Shown piece by piece: positions 33,876 through 45,034 of a stretch of 64,000 bases of DNA. The notes beneath the pieces were generated by a model. It did not search any database, was not told the origin of the DNA, and worked only from the letters and a program-made list of their open reading frames with translations. How positions within the stretch are numbered: position 1 is the first letter of the stretch; each line of letters opens with the position of its first letter. Made by a program: the position numbers and the translations under genes. The DNA comes from Labyrinthula sp. Ha (Eukaryota; Sar; Bigyra; Labyrinthulida; Labyrinthulaceae), in NCBI GenBank assembly GCA_015227615.1, contig JAALGZ010000017.1, positions 558,001-622,000 on the forward strand, written 5' to 3'.

Positions 33876-34984
33876 GCTGAGATTGTTGATGAAACAAAAA
33901 CCGATAAGTTGGTTGCTAAAAGAGATCAAAACAAGCTGTACTGGTTGTCATTTACAGTCAAAACTAATGTTGTGAAGCTAGGTTCTACACCTGACGCAAC
34001 CATGAAGTGGCATCGTAAGCTTGGACATTCATCTTACCAGACAATGATGAAGACACAGAAGCATGGATTGGTTGATGGACTTCCAAAAGAAAGGTTCAAG
34101 AAATGGAATCAATGCTTAGAATGTGACTTAGGAAAGTTGTCTGAAAAGATGACCCCTGGTACGACAAAGGTGCAGAAGTTAAAGGCAACTAGAAGATTTG
34201 AAAAAGTTCATGCAGATCTTGTTGGACCGTTGCCAACCGGAAAAGGTGGGTTTAGATTCATGCTAACTCTTGCTGATGACTACACTAAGTAGAAGTGTAC
34301 GTTTTGTAATTGCAAGAAATCACAACCGAGGTGATTAAGGCTTGGTTGAAGAGGATGAACAATTTGACATCTAGGAAGCGGATCAACTTTAAGACGGATC
34401 AAGGAAATGAGTTTGTTAACTCATCACTGAAGGAAGAACTTGAGAACCTAGGAGTAGTTCATGATGTGTCGCCAAAGTACCATTCTTCGATGAATGGGAC
34501 AGTGGAACGTTGAAATCACACATTGCAGGATGGCTACAAAGTGCTACTCATTGACTCTGGATTGACAGCTGATTACTGGCCTTACGTTGCTAAATGTTTT
34601 ACTTACTTGCACAACAGACAATTTTCTCGTGTAACTCCGGAAGCGAAGACTCCTTTTGAGTCAATGTACCTACGAAAACCTCAAGTTGATCATCTCTTTG
34701 AGTTTGGAAGATTGGGTGCAGCTAGATCTGGAAAACAGCAGAAGAAAGGTAAAATGAAAGGAAGAAAGGCAATCTTCTTGGGTTACAAGGGCAGGGAGTA
34801 CTTGGTCTACTGGCTAGGTACTAAGAAAGTAGGAACTGCACGGTCTGGTCGGTTTTTCAAACGGGTCATCGAAAATGAAGCAGTTTCAGGAAAAACGCAT
34901 ACGGAATTTAGCTTAATTGAGCCAAATGGTGTGGATGCCGAGACTGGTGCACTTCAAAAAGAAGAGGAAAGTGAAACACACTAA
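33876..34984 (+). pseudogene. pol: copia integrase, broken
   Basis: The pre-integrase zinc finger is visible (Trp-His-Arg-Lys-Leu-Gly-His ... Cys-Leu-Glu-Cys, 34009-34125). So are the first catalytic Asp (His-Ala-Asp-Leu-Val-Gly-Pro, about 34208), the second (Lys-Thr-Asp-Gln-Gly-Asn-Glu-Phe, about 34395) and the Glu in Asn-Gly-Thr-Val-Glu-Arg (about 34507). A TAG at 34290 and a TGA at 34511 occupy places where related elements have Trp. A frameshift lies between 34292 and 34310. Confidence 0.92.
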
Positions 34985-35011
34985 TCAACTAATGAATTAA
35001 CGCCTCAGAGT

Positions 35012-36595
35012 GTGCCAATTGGGCCTAGATGGTTAGAAATTGATGCAGGTAACATAGTTGAGGAGAAACGGGGTCGCAATGCTATTGGATTTATGGCTAA
35101 GGCTCTTGAACTACTTCCTCCTAAAAGTTTTACGCAAATCACTGGAAGAAAAGTCACAACTAAATTATTAAATGCGCACAAAAAAGAAGTTGAAAGCTTG
35201 GAATGCATCGACGAGTTTGATGTTGTTCAGTTGCGAGATGTTCCTTTTGGTCTGAAACCATTGTCATTGAAAGAGGTGTTCACCATCAAAGACAGTGGGA
35301 GCAAGAAAGTTAGACTTGCAGTAAGAGGTGATATAGAGAAACTTGGTGACGATGAAGACAACTAGGCCCCAACAGGTCGTTTTGAGATTGTAAGGTTGTT
35401 GATCTCAGTTGCTGCATCGAAGGGTTGGAAGACCAAAAGTTTGGATGTGAAGAATGCTTACCTCTACGGAAAGTTTGATGAAGGGGTTTGCTTAAGACTC
35501 CTTGATGGACACCCTAAGAACGATGGCAGCAACTGTTGGAGAACTACATCCTCAATCTACGGCCTTCGAAGTTCACCTAGAAATTGGGATGTTTACATTG
35601 ATGAGTTTCTAAAAAAACTTGGGTTTGTCAATTGCCCTGTAGATCCATGTCTGTACAAGCGAAACAAAATGTTTTTGTTTTTGTTTGTGGATGACATCCT
35701 ACACATTGGAAAGAATAATGTGGAGTTGGATGAGTTTGAGCAACAGGTGGAACAACGATTGGAGGTAAGAAAAGAGCAAAATCCAAGGATTTTTCTTGGA
35801 CTTGAGTTGAACTACACTGGAGGAGACATTCATGTTCATCAACGAATGAAGACTGAGAAAGCTGAAGCGGTAGTTGATCTTGAGAAGAGGAGTGTTAAAG
35901 TACCACTATAAGAGTACCTTAAGTTAGAGAATGCCTCAGGCAAACCACTAGCAGATCTTAGGCCTTTTCAATCTTTTCTAGGAAGTTTGCTGCACATTGC
36001 TTTAGGAACTAGACCTGACATTTGTTTTGCTGTTCATGCAATGAGTAGAAGAACTTCATGTGCTACGATGACTGATTTGAAGCTAGTTAGGCGTGTGATG
36101 AAGTACTTTTTAGATACAAAGAACTTGAGCCTGTGTTACAAATTCAATAGTAAGGACGCCTTAAAACTTGAAATGGAGGTTGATGCATCATTTGCAATGG
36201 GACCTAAGAAGAAATCAGTTTACGGCTACTTGATCAAGGTTAACAATTCACCCATTTTGTACAGATCTAAGTTGGAACCGTTAACAGCAATGTCATCTAC
36301 GAAGGCAGAGTACATTGGAATTGCAGAAGCTACCAAACCACTCAGGTACATCGCTAATGTTCTCGAGTTTCTTGGGTTCGAATACACGAAGCCAATCAAT
36401 GTTTACAATGACAACATGGGAGCAATCTTAATTGGAAGCTTCAAAGGAAGTCTTAGCAGAACCAAGGACATTGAGTTAAAGTTTCACGTTGAGCAAGAGT
36501 CGATTATCATGGGAAAGATTTATCTTAGTTACAAAAACACCAATTAGTTACAGGCCGACATGTTCATCAAAGCATTGGGATTTTCAAAGTAAAAG
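35012..36595 (+). pseudogene. pol: copia reverse transcriptase and RNase H, broken
   Basis: The reverse transcriptase shows Leu-Asp-Val-Lys-Asn-Ala-Tyr-Leu (motif A, about 35435), Tyr-Gly-Leu-Arg-Ser-Ser-Pro-Arg-Asn-Trp (about 35560) and Phe-Val-Asp-Asp (about 35685; Phe replaces the usual Tyr). RNase H shows Val-Asp-Ala-Ser, Ser-Thr-Lys-Ala-Glu-Tyr and Asn-Asp-Asn near 36180-36410. Stops interrupt the frame at 35363, 35909, 36545 and 36590, all in one reading frame. Confidence 0.93.
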
Positions 36596-36642
36596 ATTTA
36601 CAGAGATGCTTTAATGAAGACATGTGCTAAAAAGAACAGTAC

Positions 36643-36657
36643 AGAAGAAGAAGAGGA
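36643..36657 (+). other. Polypurine tract of the copia element
   Basis: Fifteen purines (AGAAGAAGAAGAGGA) directly precede the 3' LTR, the position used to prime plus-strand DNA. The same bases encode four Glu residues near the end of the pol frame, which then runs about 25 bases into the LTR. Confidence 0.9.
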
Positions 36658-36767
36658 TGTTGTGGTTGTTAGTGAGTAACTTGTAGTCTTCAGTACCATT
36701 GGCTGTTTAGGACAGAGCAACTAACTAACTAAGAATTTCTCTAGAAAACAAAAGACTTACTACAACA
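36658..36767 (+). repeat. 3' LTR of the copia element
   Basis: The 110-bp copy starts TGTTGTGG and ends ACAACA. It differs from the 5' LTR at seven positions, without indels. Confidence 0.94.
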
Positions 36768-36772
36768 CTACC
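36768..36772. repeat. Target-site duplication, right copy (CTACC)
   Basis: Identical to 32564-32568; it confirms both LTR ends. Confidence 0.93.
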
Positions 36773-38600
36773 CTTAAACTAGTAGTATCTCCGAAGAGGA
36801 AATAGATATTTACCTCATAGTCAGAGACTTAAAAATCCAAATCAATATCATACAAGGAGATCCTAAACATCCAAAAAGGTAGGATGTCCTAGAAAACTAT
36901 AAAAACATAAAAATCAAAAATCTCTGTGCAAAGATAGTATTCCAAATATGGCTCTAAACAATTCCGAACCACTTCTGGAAAACTGTGCCAGGATAGTCTG
37001 GAGCTTTTTCAGGAACGGAAAACTGACCCAGAACACAGAATCCCTCTTCCGCAATAGGAAACTTAACCTCATCATACAATGCGAGGTAAGCACCAAAGAC
37101 TCATTGAACTTTAAAAAAGTCTTTTAATTAATATCTCAATTGAAGGCATAGCCAAAGTAATATCAAACATACTCCAGACTCTGGCGCATCGGATACCTTT
37201 TCAGCAAACAGGATTTAAACTAAGCAGGTGAAAACCCTATTTTATAGAAACACTAAATATACTAATACTGGTAACTATTGGAGAAAATCGCAACAAAATT
37301 CAGGCCACAAACTTCAAACAGGCCTTAGGATTTATTCTACAGGGGGTTATAACGACTTCTCTAAAGATTATAAGATACAAAGTTATATTCGTCATACGAT
37401 AATGTATCACTAACTTCTAACCAAGTAAGGATTAGCAGAAAAGAATACAAATTCATCGAAATGAGCGCTCATGGTCGTTCAATATGTAAGAAGAACATGT
37501 CTCTCACATTTTTATTCTTTTTCAAAACACCATATTAGCAACAGTATTGAAAAAACACGTGAAAATATAGCATTCAATGGTCACAAGATCTTACTCGCTG
37601 TATTCTTGCTTATGGCGTAGCGGTTTTTTATAAGAATTCTGAGCAAATCCGAGGCATTATTCTTTAATTCAAAAATATAGAAACGGTTTTCGGGCAAAGA
37701 CTAAGTATAAGGAAAATGAATCGACGGAAATAAGTAGATTCGTAGAGTTGATTAATGAGCTACATCAGAAAACTTGTCAAAACTTGTCGAACAAATTCTA
37801 CTGTGAATGTGGTGGCATGTATTTCCAAAAATAGACATTGCTTCTGTACCAGATAAAATCAAGATACTATAAACTGGCCAGAACTAGGTTCAGAACTGGG
37901 TACTGGCTAAAATTTAAGTATGCCAAATAATAAATCAGTTGTACAGAAAAAACCGAAATAATGTAATACTCTGTGGAGAGAAAATAATTGGTATCTCGGA
38001 ATTGATATATCTAGGTGTCATTCTTAACATCTCTACTACGGATTCCCAAACTGTTAACCAAAAAAGGACAGAAAGCTTCAAAAACTCTTCGTTAAATATG
38101 AAACATTCTAAAACTAACTTCATTGTGTAGAAAATAAAATTTATTGTGATCTACTGCATTTTAATATCATAAATTTCCTATATTTTAGAAGACAGGAATT
38201 TCGCGTTGTAAGCAACCAAAAATCCAGTGTTATCTCGATAAAAGCCAAGGAATCTACACACAACATCAGTGACAATAGGATCGTACTGGAGGAAACTTTT
38301 ACGGCTGCCTTAAGGATTATCATAGAAATTGTAAGATAATACAAGGAAAATAAAGTACAAGCCAACAAATAGGAATCAACATGAAGATAAAAGAGAAAAA
38401 ATTCCATTGAAAGAATAAAAAAATCATCCTTTGAACGACAATTATGTTTCCATCCACAAAAATAGTAGAATGTATAAAGGAAAATAGAGAGTCAATCTCT
38501 AAAAGAAAGACCTAAAGCAGAGAATCAAATCCACTTAAGGTTTTCGCTCGGTTAGAAAACAGGAAACTAATCCCTTACAAAATATCTCTGAAATTTAGCC
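36773..38600 (+). mobile_element. Decayed LINE, 3' part with reverse transcriptase remains
   Basis: Reading-frame fragments in LINE reverse-transcriptase order are visible between stops. Ser-Ile-Ser-Glu-Glu-Glu-Ile-Asp with Leu-Lys-Ile (about 36786) fits the usual pre-RT 'EEI...LK' block. Ile-Pro-Asn-His-Phe-Trp-Lys-Thr (about 36960) resembles 'IP..WK'. Glu-Gly-Ile-Ala-Lys-Val-Ile-Ser-Asn-Ile-Leu (about 37143) and Gln-Gln-Thr-Gly-Phe (about 37203) resemble the 'K...il...Q.GF' block. Tyr-Asn-Asp-Phe-Ser-Lys-Asp (about 37347) sits where motif A 'DFSKAFD' would be. Leu-Ile-Tyr-Leu-Gly-Val-Ile-Leu (about 38002) matches the 'YLG' block after RT. The end is not clear. Confidence 0.65.
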
Positions 38601-39742
38601 TAATAAATAAAATGAAATTTAGATTACTTTGACATAGTCGTTGCACATAGAACACCAACTTCACAACTACAGTGTGAATAAAATAACATATGTACCAAGT
38701 GAAATTTAGATGTATCTGTTACTATACTATTTCTGATCTGGATTGAGAAACCAAAAAAAATATTATAGCTGTAACAGCTACTAAAAGATAAACCTAAATG
38801 CAAGTAAATACCTTGAACGTTCTTATCGATCCAAAATCATGGAATCTAGGACATCTACCTGGAAGCATAAAATATAACATGAATATCTTTTATAGATCTA
38901 AAAATTTATCTAATGGTTAAAATTTTATACTTTAGCTAATATAACACAACCATAAAATGAGTAGCTATCATTAATTAAAATATGAAATTTGTGACCATTG
39001 AAAAATAATTAACTGAAATTAGATATTACTTTTTCTATGAATCTACACATGGTAATAAACCAACTCGTCATCAATTTAGCAACATAGAGAAACCGTTGAT
39101 TATGTTCTCCTTAACTTCTATGAAAATTCAAGTTTTCTCAGCTAGTTTGAAACCAAAAGAGTCAAACTTAAGCTTGTTGAGCAGCTATTTACTCTCTAGA
39201 ATATACGCCGCTATTCCCCTCAAGTGTAAAATAATTCCCATCTAGTTTCACCACAGCTCAAGTACAGCTCGAGATATTCATAGGAAATTTAAATCAACAT
39301 TAATATCTTTATATATGCTTCTCTTGTGATCTGTATATGATTGGTATTTTAAGAAACTACAATCCAGAAGACGCCGAAAACAGAATCTAGATTTTAAGAA
39401 GTTAAACATGTTGAAAATTATGAGACAAGAACAGTGGAACTATTATATTATGAAAGTTAAGACTTTCTATTAACTGGTTTATTGTTAAGGACTGAGGCGA
39501 GAGTATACAGGCAAGCAGCAAAGGATATAATACCAGCACCAATGGCAGTATATTTAATCAACAGCAATAACTACATAAACGACTTTAAGACAGTAAATGA
39601 TCCCGATTCGTATTACTAAGGATTACAAGACCAGCCATTACCAGGTTATGCTAGAAAATCAAATTTTACACCAGTCACAAAGATCCTGCTTATTCACAAC
39701 CAATAAATTCTTATAGCAAAGATCAAAGAGCAGAGAGCAGGG

Positions 39743-39761
39743 AATATATATATATATATAT
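39743..39761. repeat. (AT)n microsatellite
   Basis: About nine AT units. Confidence 0.9.
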
Positions 39762-42700
39762 TAAAACTTTTCCAAATTTTGAGTTATCGAGATAATGTTT
39801 CGTAACTCTAGCTTTTACAGGAATGTCAGATTCCTTCTTACCTATATTAATGTAGATTTTCTTAGCTGTTGATATTTTATTTCAAGCAGCGGTATCAACT
39901 AGAATTTCCTATGGACATAAGTTGAAGGAAATCATTTTAACCTCATTTTACGCTATGACCTAGTTTTATAAATATTTGGTGTGAAATTTTTGCATTTACT
40001 ACTCATTCCTTCAAAACATTGTAATTATAGCCTATTGAAATTCTTGATAAACGTGTTTATTCAATCTAGTCTTAGTAAATCATTACTGTGTTGTTTTAAA
40101 TGCTCTAGTAACAGTGCAATCTGAATGTTTAATTTTGACTTTTTTCTTATCTTAACATCTGATGAATATTAAGTTCGAAACTAATTCAGATTGGCTGCTA
40201 CTATTACATTTTCAATTATGTATTACTGAGTTACTATATCTAGAAATGTTTATTGCTCTCCTTGGTACCATATAATTTTCTTTTTTTTTTCGTTGTGTGT
40301 TATCCTGATTTCATGGATTATCATGACGTAATATTGCGGCGCAGTTGATTTTGAACAGAAATATACTTAGTTTAATTATAAAATCTAGAGACTCGCTTGG
40401 CATGATAAGCCATATTGTTATAACTTCAAATAAAAACTTAGATATTCCCAAAATAGTAATTATCTGAATTAGTATGAAATCAAGTCATAAAGTGCGACAT
40501 TAAAAAATATAAGCAAAATCCACTATATCAAAGATATCTTCAAAGAAAATGTGTAGTTCCAATGAAAGTTATATAAGTTCATAAAGTGGTATGGCTTAAA
40601 TCTTTATGAAGTATTGAACTCATCGCTGACATTGGAGGTTTGATTACTAAGCATAGGGGTTATCTGTTTATATCGTGGGGGATACTAGGAAATATTAAGG
40701 GCTTAAGATAGGCGAGAATTCTTGCGATTAAGATATTTATTGGTTCATGTTAATGATTGAGTTTCTGCTTCTGGTTATTTTTATCTCTTCAATTACCTTC
40801 CAGGAAACTTTTTAGTCTCGCTTGTATCTAATACTTCACGGTCAATTTATGGGTTTAAATATAGGAGAAGAAGGGTTCGATAACCAGAGAGTTGGCTCTA
40901 TCAGAGGTGCTCAAAGATTTTTTGTAGCTATCAAAAGGGGCATTTAGTACATATATTTCTTGCTATTTTGTAGACTTGTGTTTATTTTGGCTATTTTAGT
41001 TGCTTGATCCTCGTAGGTAAGTATTTACCAGGATATTCTCGATCACTGTTCCAAGTTATGAAGTTCGCTACATATTTCTAGAAATTTTGGTATATATTGG
41101 GGAGAGTTCAAGTTTCTCTTCCTGATGCTGTCCATATTTTGGGTGGCTATAGAGTGAACTCATTTTGATGTAGTTTAAACTTTTTTTTGGGATATAGAAG
41201 GGGTTACTTATTGAAATCCATGGCTATTTATGAGAGGATGGTGGACTGAAATAGTATATTTAAGATTTTGGGGTGTTTCATTCAAGGACTTTATTCCTTT
41301 TATTAGGAAGTTTTGAATTGGTTCAGCTTCCAATGGTAATGCTTTATCTCCGAAGTGTGATGTCTCATATTTTTTCGTATGTTTTATGTTTGGGTTTTTT
41401 GGAAAGACTTGAAAATACGTATACGTTTTCTGTGTTATTTCTTTTCTTCATCTATTATGTAGTCAGGTGTGTCATCTTATTTTCTATTCCGCTGGTTAGA
41501 AATTTTCAGAGTTATGAAACCTTATCATTTAATTCCAAATCTAATGACTTGATGTAGTCAACCGCTTTCTTAATGTGTTTGGAAAATAGATTTAGTTAAC
41601 CGAGAAAAAGATTACTTCTGTTTCAGTTTTAAATATTGTAAAATAATGCCACAATAATGATAGTTACGATGGGTTCGTTTTTTCTTATATTAAAGCATAT
41701 GCAATAGGATATCTATATAACCTCGAATCTTATTAACATGTATCTACCATTTTCCAAACAAAGTTGATCAATTTTATGGTCTTGAGGCTAGAAAAAGGAT
41801 AGCCATGTCTCATAAACATTGATTTTTTTCGTTTATCTAACAACTTTCATTAAATGTAATATATAGATGAAGCTTTTACATGTTTCAGAACCAGAGTTAA
41901 ACACAGACTCCTATTCGTAGGTTATTAGTAGAACATGCATAGTTGATGATATTTGAGTTATCAATCACTACCAAAGTATTTTCTTCTTCTTCCACAAGAG
42001 TTTTTCTTGAAAACATATTTTATATGTTGGCTAGATATCTCATTTATGATGATGAAAGCTGGATCGGTAAAAGGTTTATTTGTTTTGATGATATTTAATT
42101 TTTCTTCGGTAATGTTATATCAATACTTTATTAGAGAAACATGGCTAATAATTTTTTGTCCTCTTTGTAGATAACAATAACATTATCCGTAAGGACAGGA
42201 TAATAAAAATTTCAATTAATAGTTTAATGAGTGCAAAGCGAAATATATTTTTAACGTTCTATGATAAAGTATGGGACAGATGTCGAGAATATCTATGTAT
42301 AAAGTTTCTCTAATCAGACATCACACAAGAGTTAAGCAGATTCAAAAGTTTATTCCTTCTAGCGGCATTAAAAGTTTCCATAGGAATAGTGGCTCTAATT
42401 ATACTCTTTATTTGTTTCGGGAACTGGTATTAGTAGAATGAAAATTAAATAAAATATGAATCAAAAATATCGAAAGCCATTGAAAAATTGATAAGTTGAA
42501 GGTTGAATTTGATATTATCTTCAGGGCTTTTTTACTTAGTTGTAAAATAATTTTGATTTGATAATTATGAACTACTCTCTCTGAATACAATTGGATATGT
42601 TGATAGTACGTAGATAGTTAGTTTCAACCTGTTGCTGATAATTCCTTTAATCAACCTAGGCAATTGGGAAAAAAATGCTGGACAAGGGAATGGGGAAATA

Positions 42701-45008
42701 TAAGCTGGGTTCTTTCATTATCTCTTTCTTACTTGTAGATATGAAGTTTTTCTGAACAAGAATCACGTTTCTACTTTTCTGGAGTTTTTATGACCTGAAT
42801 ATATTATGATTATTTTGGGTTTTAGCCTACAAAATTGCTTTGGAAACTTTCAATACATAATTATATAGTTCTTCTTCTTATGCTTATCAGTTATTTTCCA
42901 GGGAGGAAATGGTGTGTTTTACTTTTTATAGTGAGGATGGATATCTCTCTCTCTATATATATAAATGCCGTGTCCAAGACCCGGATCAGTAATGGAAGAA
43001 CTGAAACTCTCTACTCTATCTTAAAATATCACACCTGATGATATAGAAGATTTAAGCTCTTTCAAAAAAATCTCTTAAAATTTTAACTTCTATATATTCG
43101 CTAATAATAATTTCAGTTTCATTCAGAGTTATTGGACAATGTTTATATATATTGGCTTTAGCATCTGAATGTACTTTAATGCTCTTCTAACGATATAATT
43201 TAAGTATTATCGTTACAGTTCCGTTGCCACATTATTTATTCAGGGATTTAGATTTTTCTTGGAAATGTCATTGAACTTTTTGGTGGTGGCTCTTCATTTA
43301 TCTATATATCTTATTACCCCTGTAGTTATACTATTTTCTCAATATTTCGATTGTTTTTGCACAGTTTTGTATCTCCTGTGGTTTTCCGATTGAATATAGT
43401 GCAAGCCAATTGTATACCTTAGTGGTTATCTTTGTTAGCCCAAGGTGGTCATAGTTGTATCTTGGAATTTTTTCTAGGTTATTTAAGAAATTTATTATAT
43501 GAATAATTCACAACTTTAAGGTTATTTCAAAATTCAGAAAGGTTTTGAGTTTGTGATTGAATAAAGGAGGATGTCTTATTGATCAATTTTCGAAATAACT
43601 AAGATTAAATGGCAGTGTGGCCATACTTGCTATTTATCCATAGTTTTTTATGGTATCTAATTCACAATGCAGTCTGTACACATGAAATAAATAGTATATA
43701 TCATCAAAGTTGGTTTTAGATGGATTAGAACAAGTTGCTTTTGCTGTAATACGTTATGTGGCTCTGAGAATCTTTAATTACCGTGTCTGTTTTGTAATCT
43801 ACAATATCTAGCTCGGTTTTCCAGTAGATTAGCTAGTAGTATTACATCAGTCTTAGTTCTTCTATATTGTACAAGTTTATTATCCATATCTAACTATTTT
43901 CTAAACACTTTAACCTTATAATCTCAAAACTGTTTAAAATCAATTTTCCATTATTTTCCTTAGTAAAGTATTGAAATTTAGATATTCATTTCAGATTTAG
44001 TTTAGTTACTTATCTGTACTCAGGTACGCAAAAGTCTTTGGGGGTAATGGTTTACTTAGGATCATTGTTTAATTGATGTACAGGAATCATTTGCTGATAA
44101 CCCTAACCTGAGGCATGCAACTAGTTTGTTTTTTTATGAATGTCTCTAAGTCTAAAAAGAAGTTGTAGGCATTGAAAAATCAAAATATTTTTCCCGGTTG
44201 ATTTTAACTTATTCCTGAACACCTTTCAAATCCCCTCGGTACCGCACTTGGGCAAATGAAATACATATTTCAATGGTTGAATGGTAGCCTTAGAAACATA
44301 TTTGTGCCTAAAGATAGAAAAATATTTATAGAAAAATTTACAAATCTAAGATGTTGAAAGTTGAAGCCCCTGATAGAATTCTCTGGCAAGATTAAGTTCT
44401 TTCTCGTTAAATTCAAATATCCGGTGCCTTGTATTCAGAACCAATATTTTAGCAGCATCTGATGTTACACAATGAGTTTCCAAGAATTTAATATTATGTT
44501 CGTGTAGAGACGATAAAAAATTTTAAATTCATTTAACACAAGAGTCTTGACATATGAAAAATCTTGTAGTTCTGAAGATTTAAATATAAATATAAGAATT
44601 AATCTCTTATTTATCCTTTCTATAAAGACCCGCTAACATTTAATCTAGAATAAAGATCTGTGCCTGTTATTACAGAAATTATTTTGTATGTAAAAGTGTA
44701 GGAAAGCTAATCAACATGGACGTTTTATCCGTTTAGAAAAACAATGGGTTGATGAGATGGGAACATTATTTTGAAGTGCAATAAATGTGTTATTAAAAGT
44801 AATTGGAAGTACTGTTTCTTATTGGCCACGGTTGCTGACAACCGTTTCTGAACGACTAAGATCTCAATAACAGTTCTTGATGTGAACTTTAGGCGTTAAT
44901 AAAAGAAGTTGCAAATAAAATTATGAATCAAATAGGATAAAATTCAAGTTGATGATCATAATCAATAAAATAAAACCAATTCGCTGAATAAATGTTGTTC
45001 TACTATCG

Positions 45009-45034
45009 ATATATATATATATATATATATATAT
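45009..45034. repeat. (AT)n microsatellite
   Basis: Thirteen AT units, the longest seen here. Confidence 0.93.

Larger units (their letters stand above)
32569..36767 (+). mobile_element. Ty1/copia LTR retrotransposon, 4.2 kb, inactive
   Basis: A complete but disabled element: two 110-bp LTRs, a primer-site-like sequence, gag, protease, integrase, reverse transcriptase and RNase H in copia order, a polypurine tract and a perfect 5-bp target duplication. The coding region has one frameshift in gag (about 32940-33150), one near 34292-34310 and at least eight in-frame stops. LTRs differ at 7 of 110 positions, so it is neither new nor ancient. It is inserted in an older LINE. Confidence 0.97.

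Noticed and set aside
32710-36595. Stop-codon recoding as an explanation for the interrupted copia frames
   Set aside because: TAA, TAG and TGA all act as true stops in the neighbouring cellular genes, and the element also has frameshifts, so decay is the simpler view.
41273-43038. Hydrophobic plus-strand ORFs of 94, 73 and 67 codons
   Set aside because: T-rich DNA yields Phe/Leu/Ile-rich frames by chance; there is no start context, domain or neighbouring gene.
45009-45034. (AT)n tract as a possible origin or telomere
   Set aside because: Ordinary microsatellites of this kind occur several times in the deserts; there is no telomere-type repeat.
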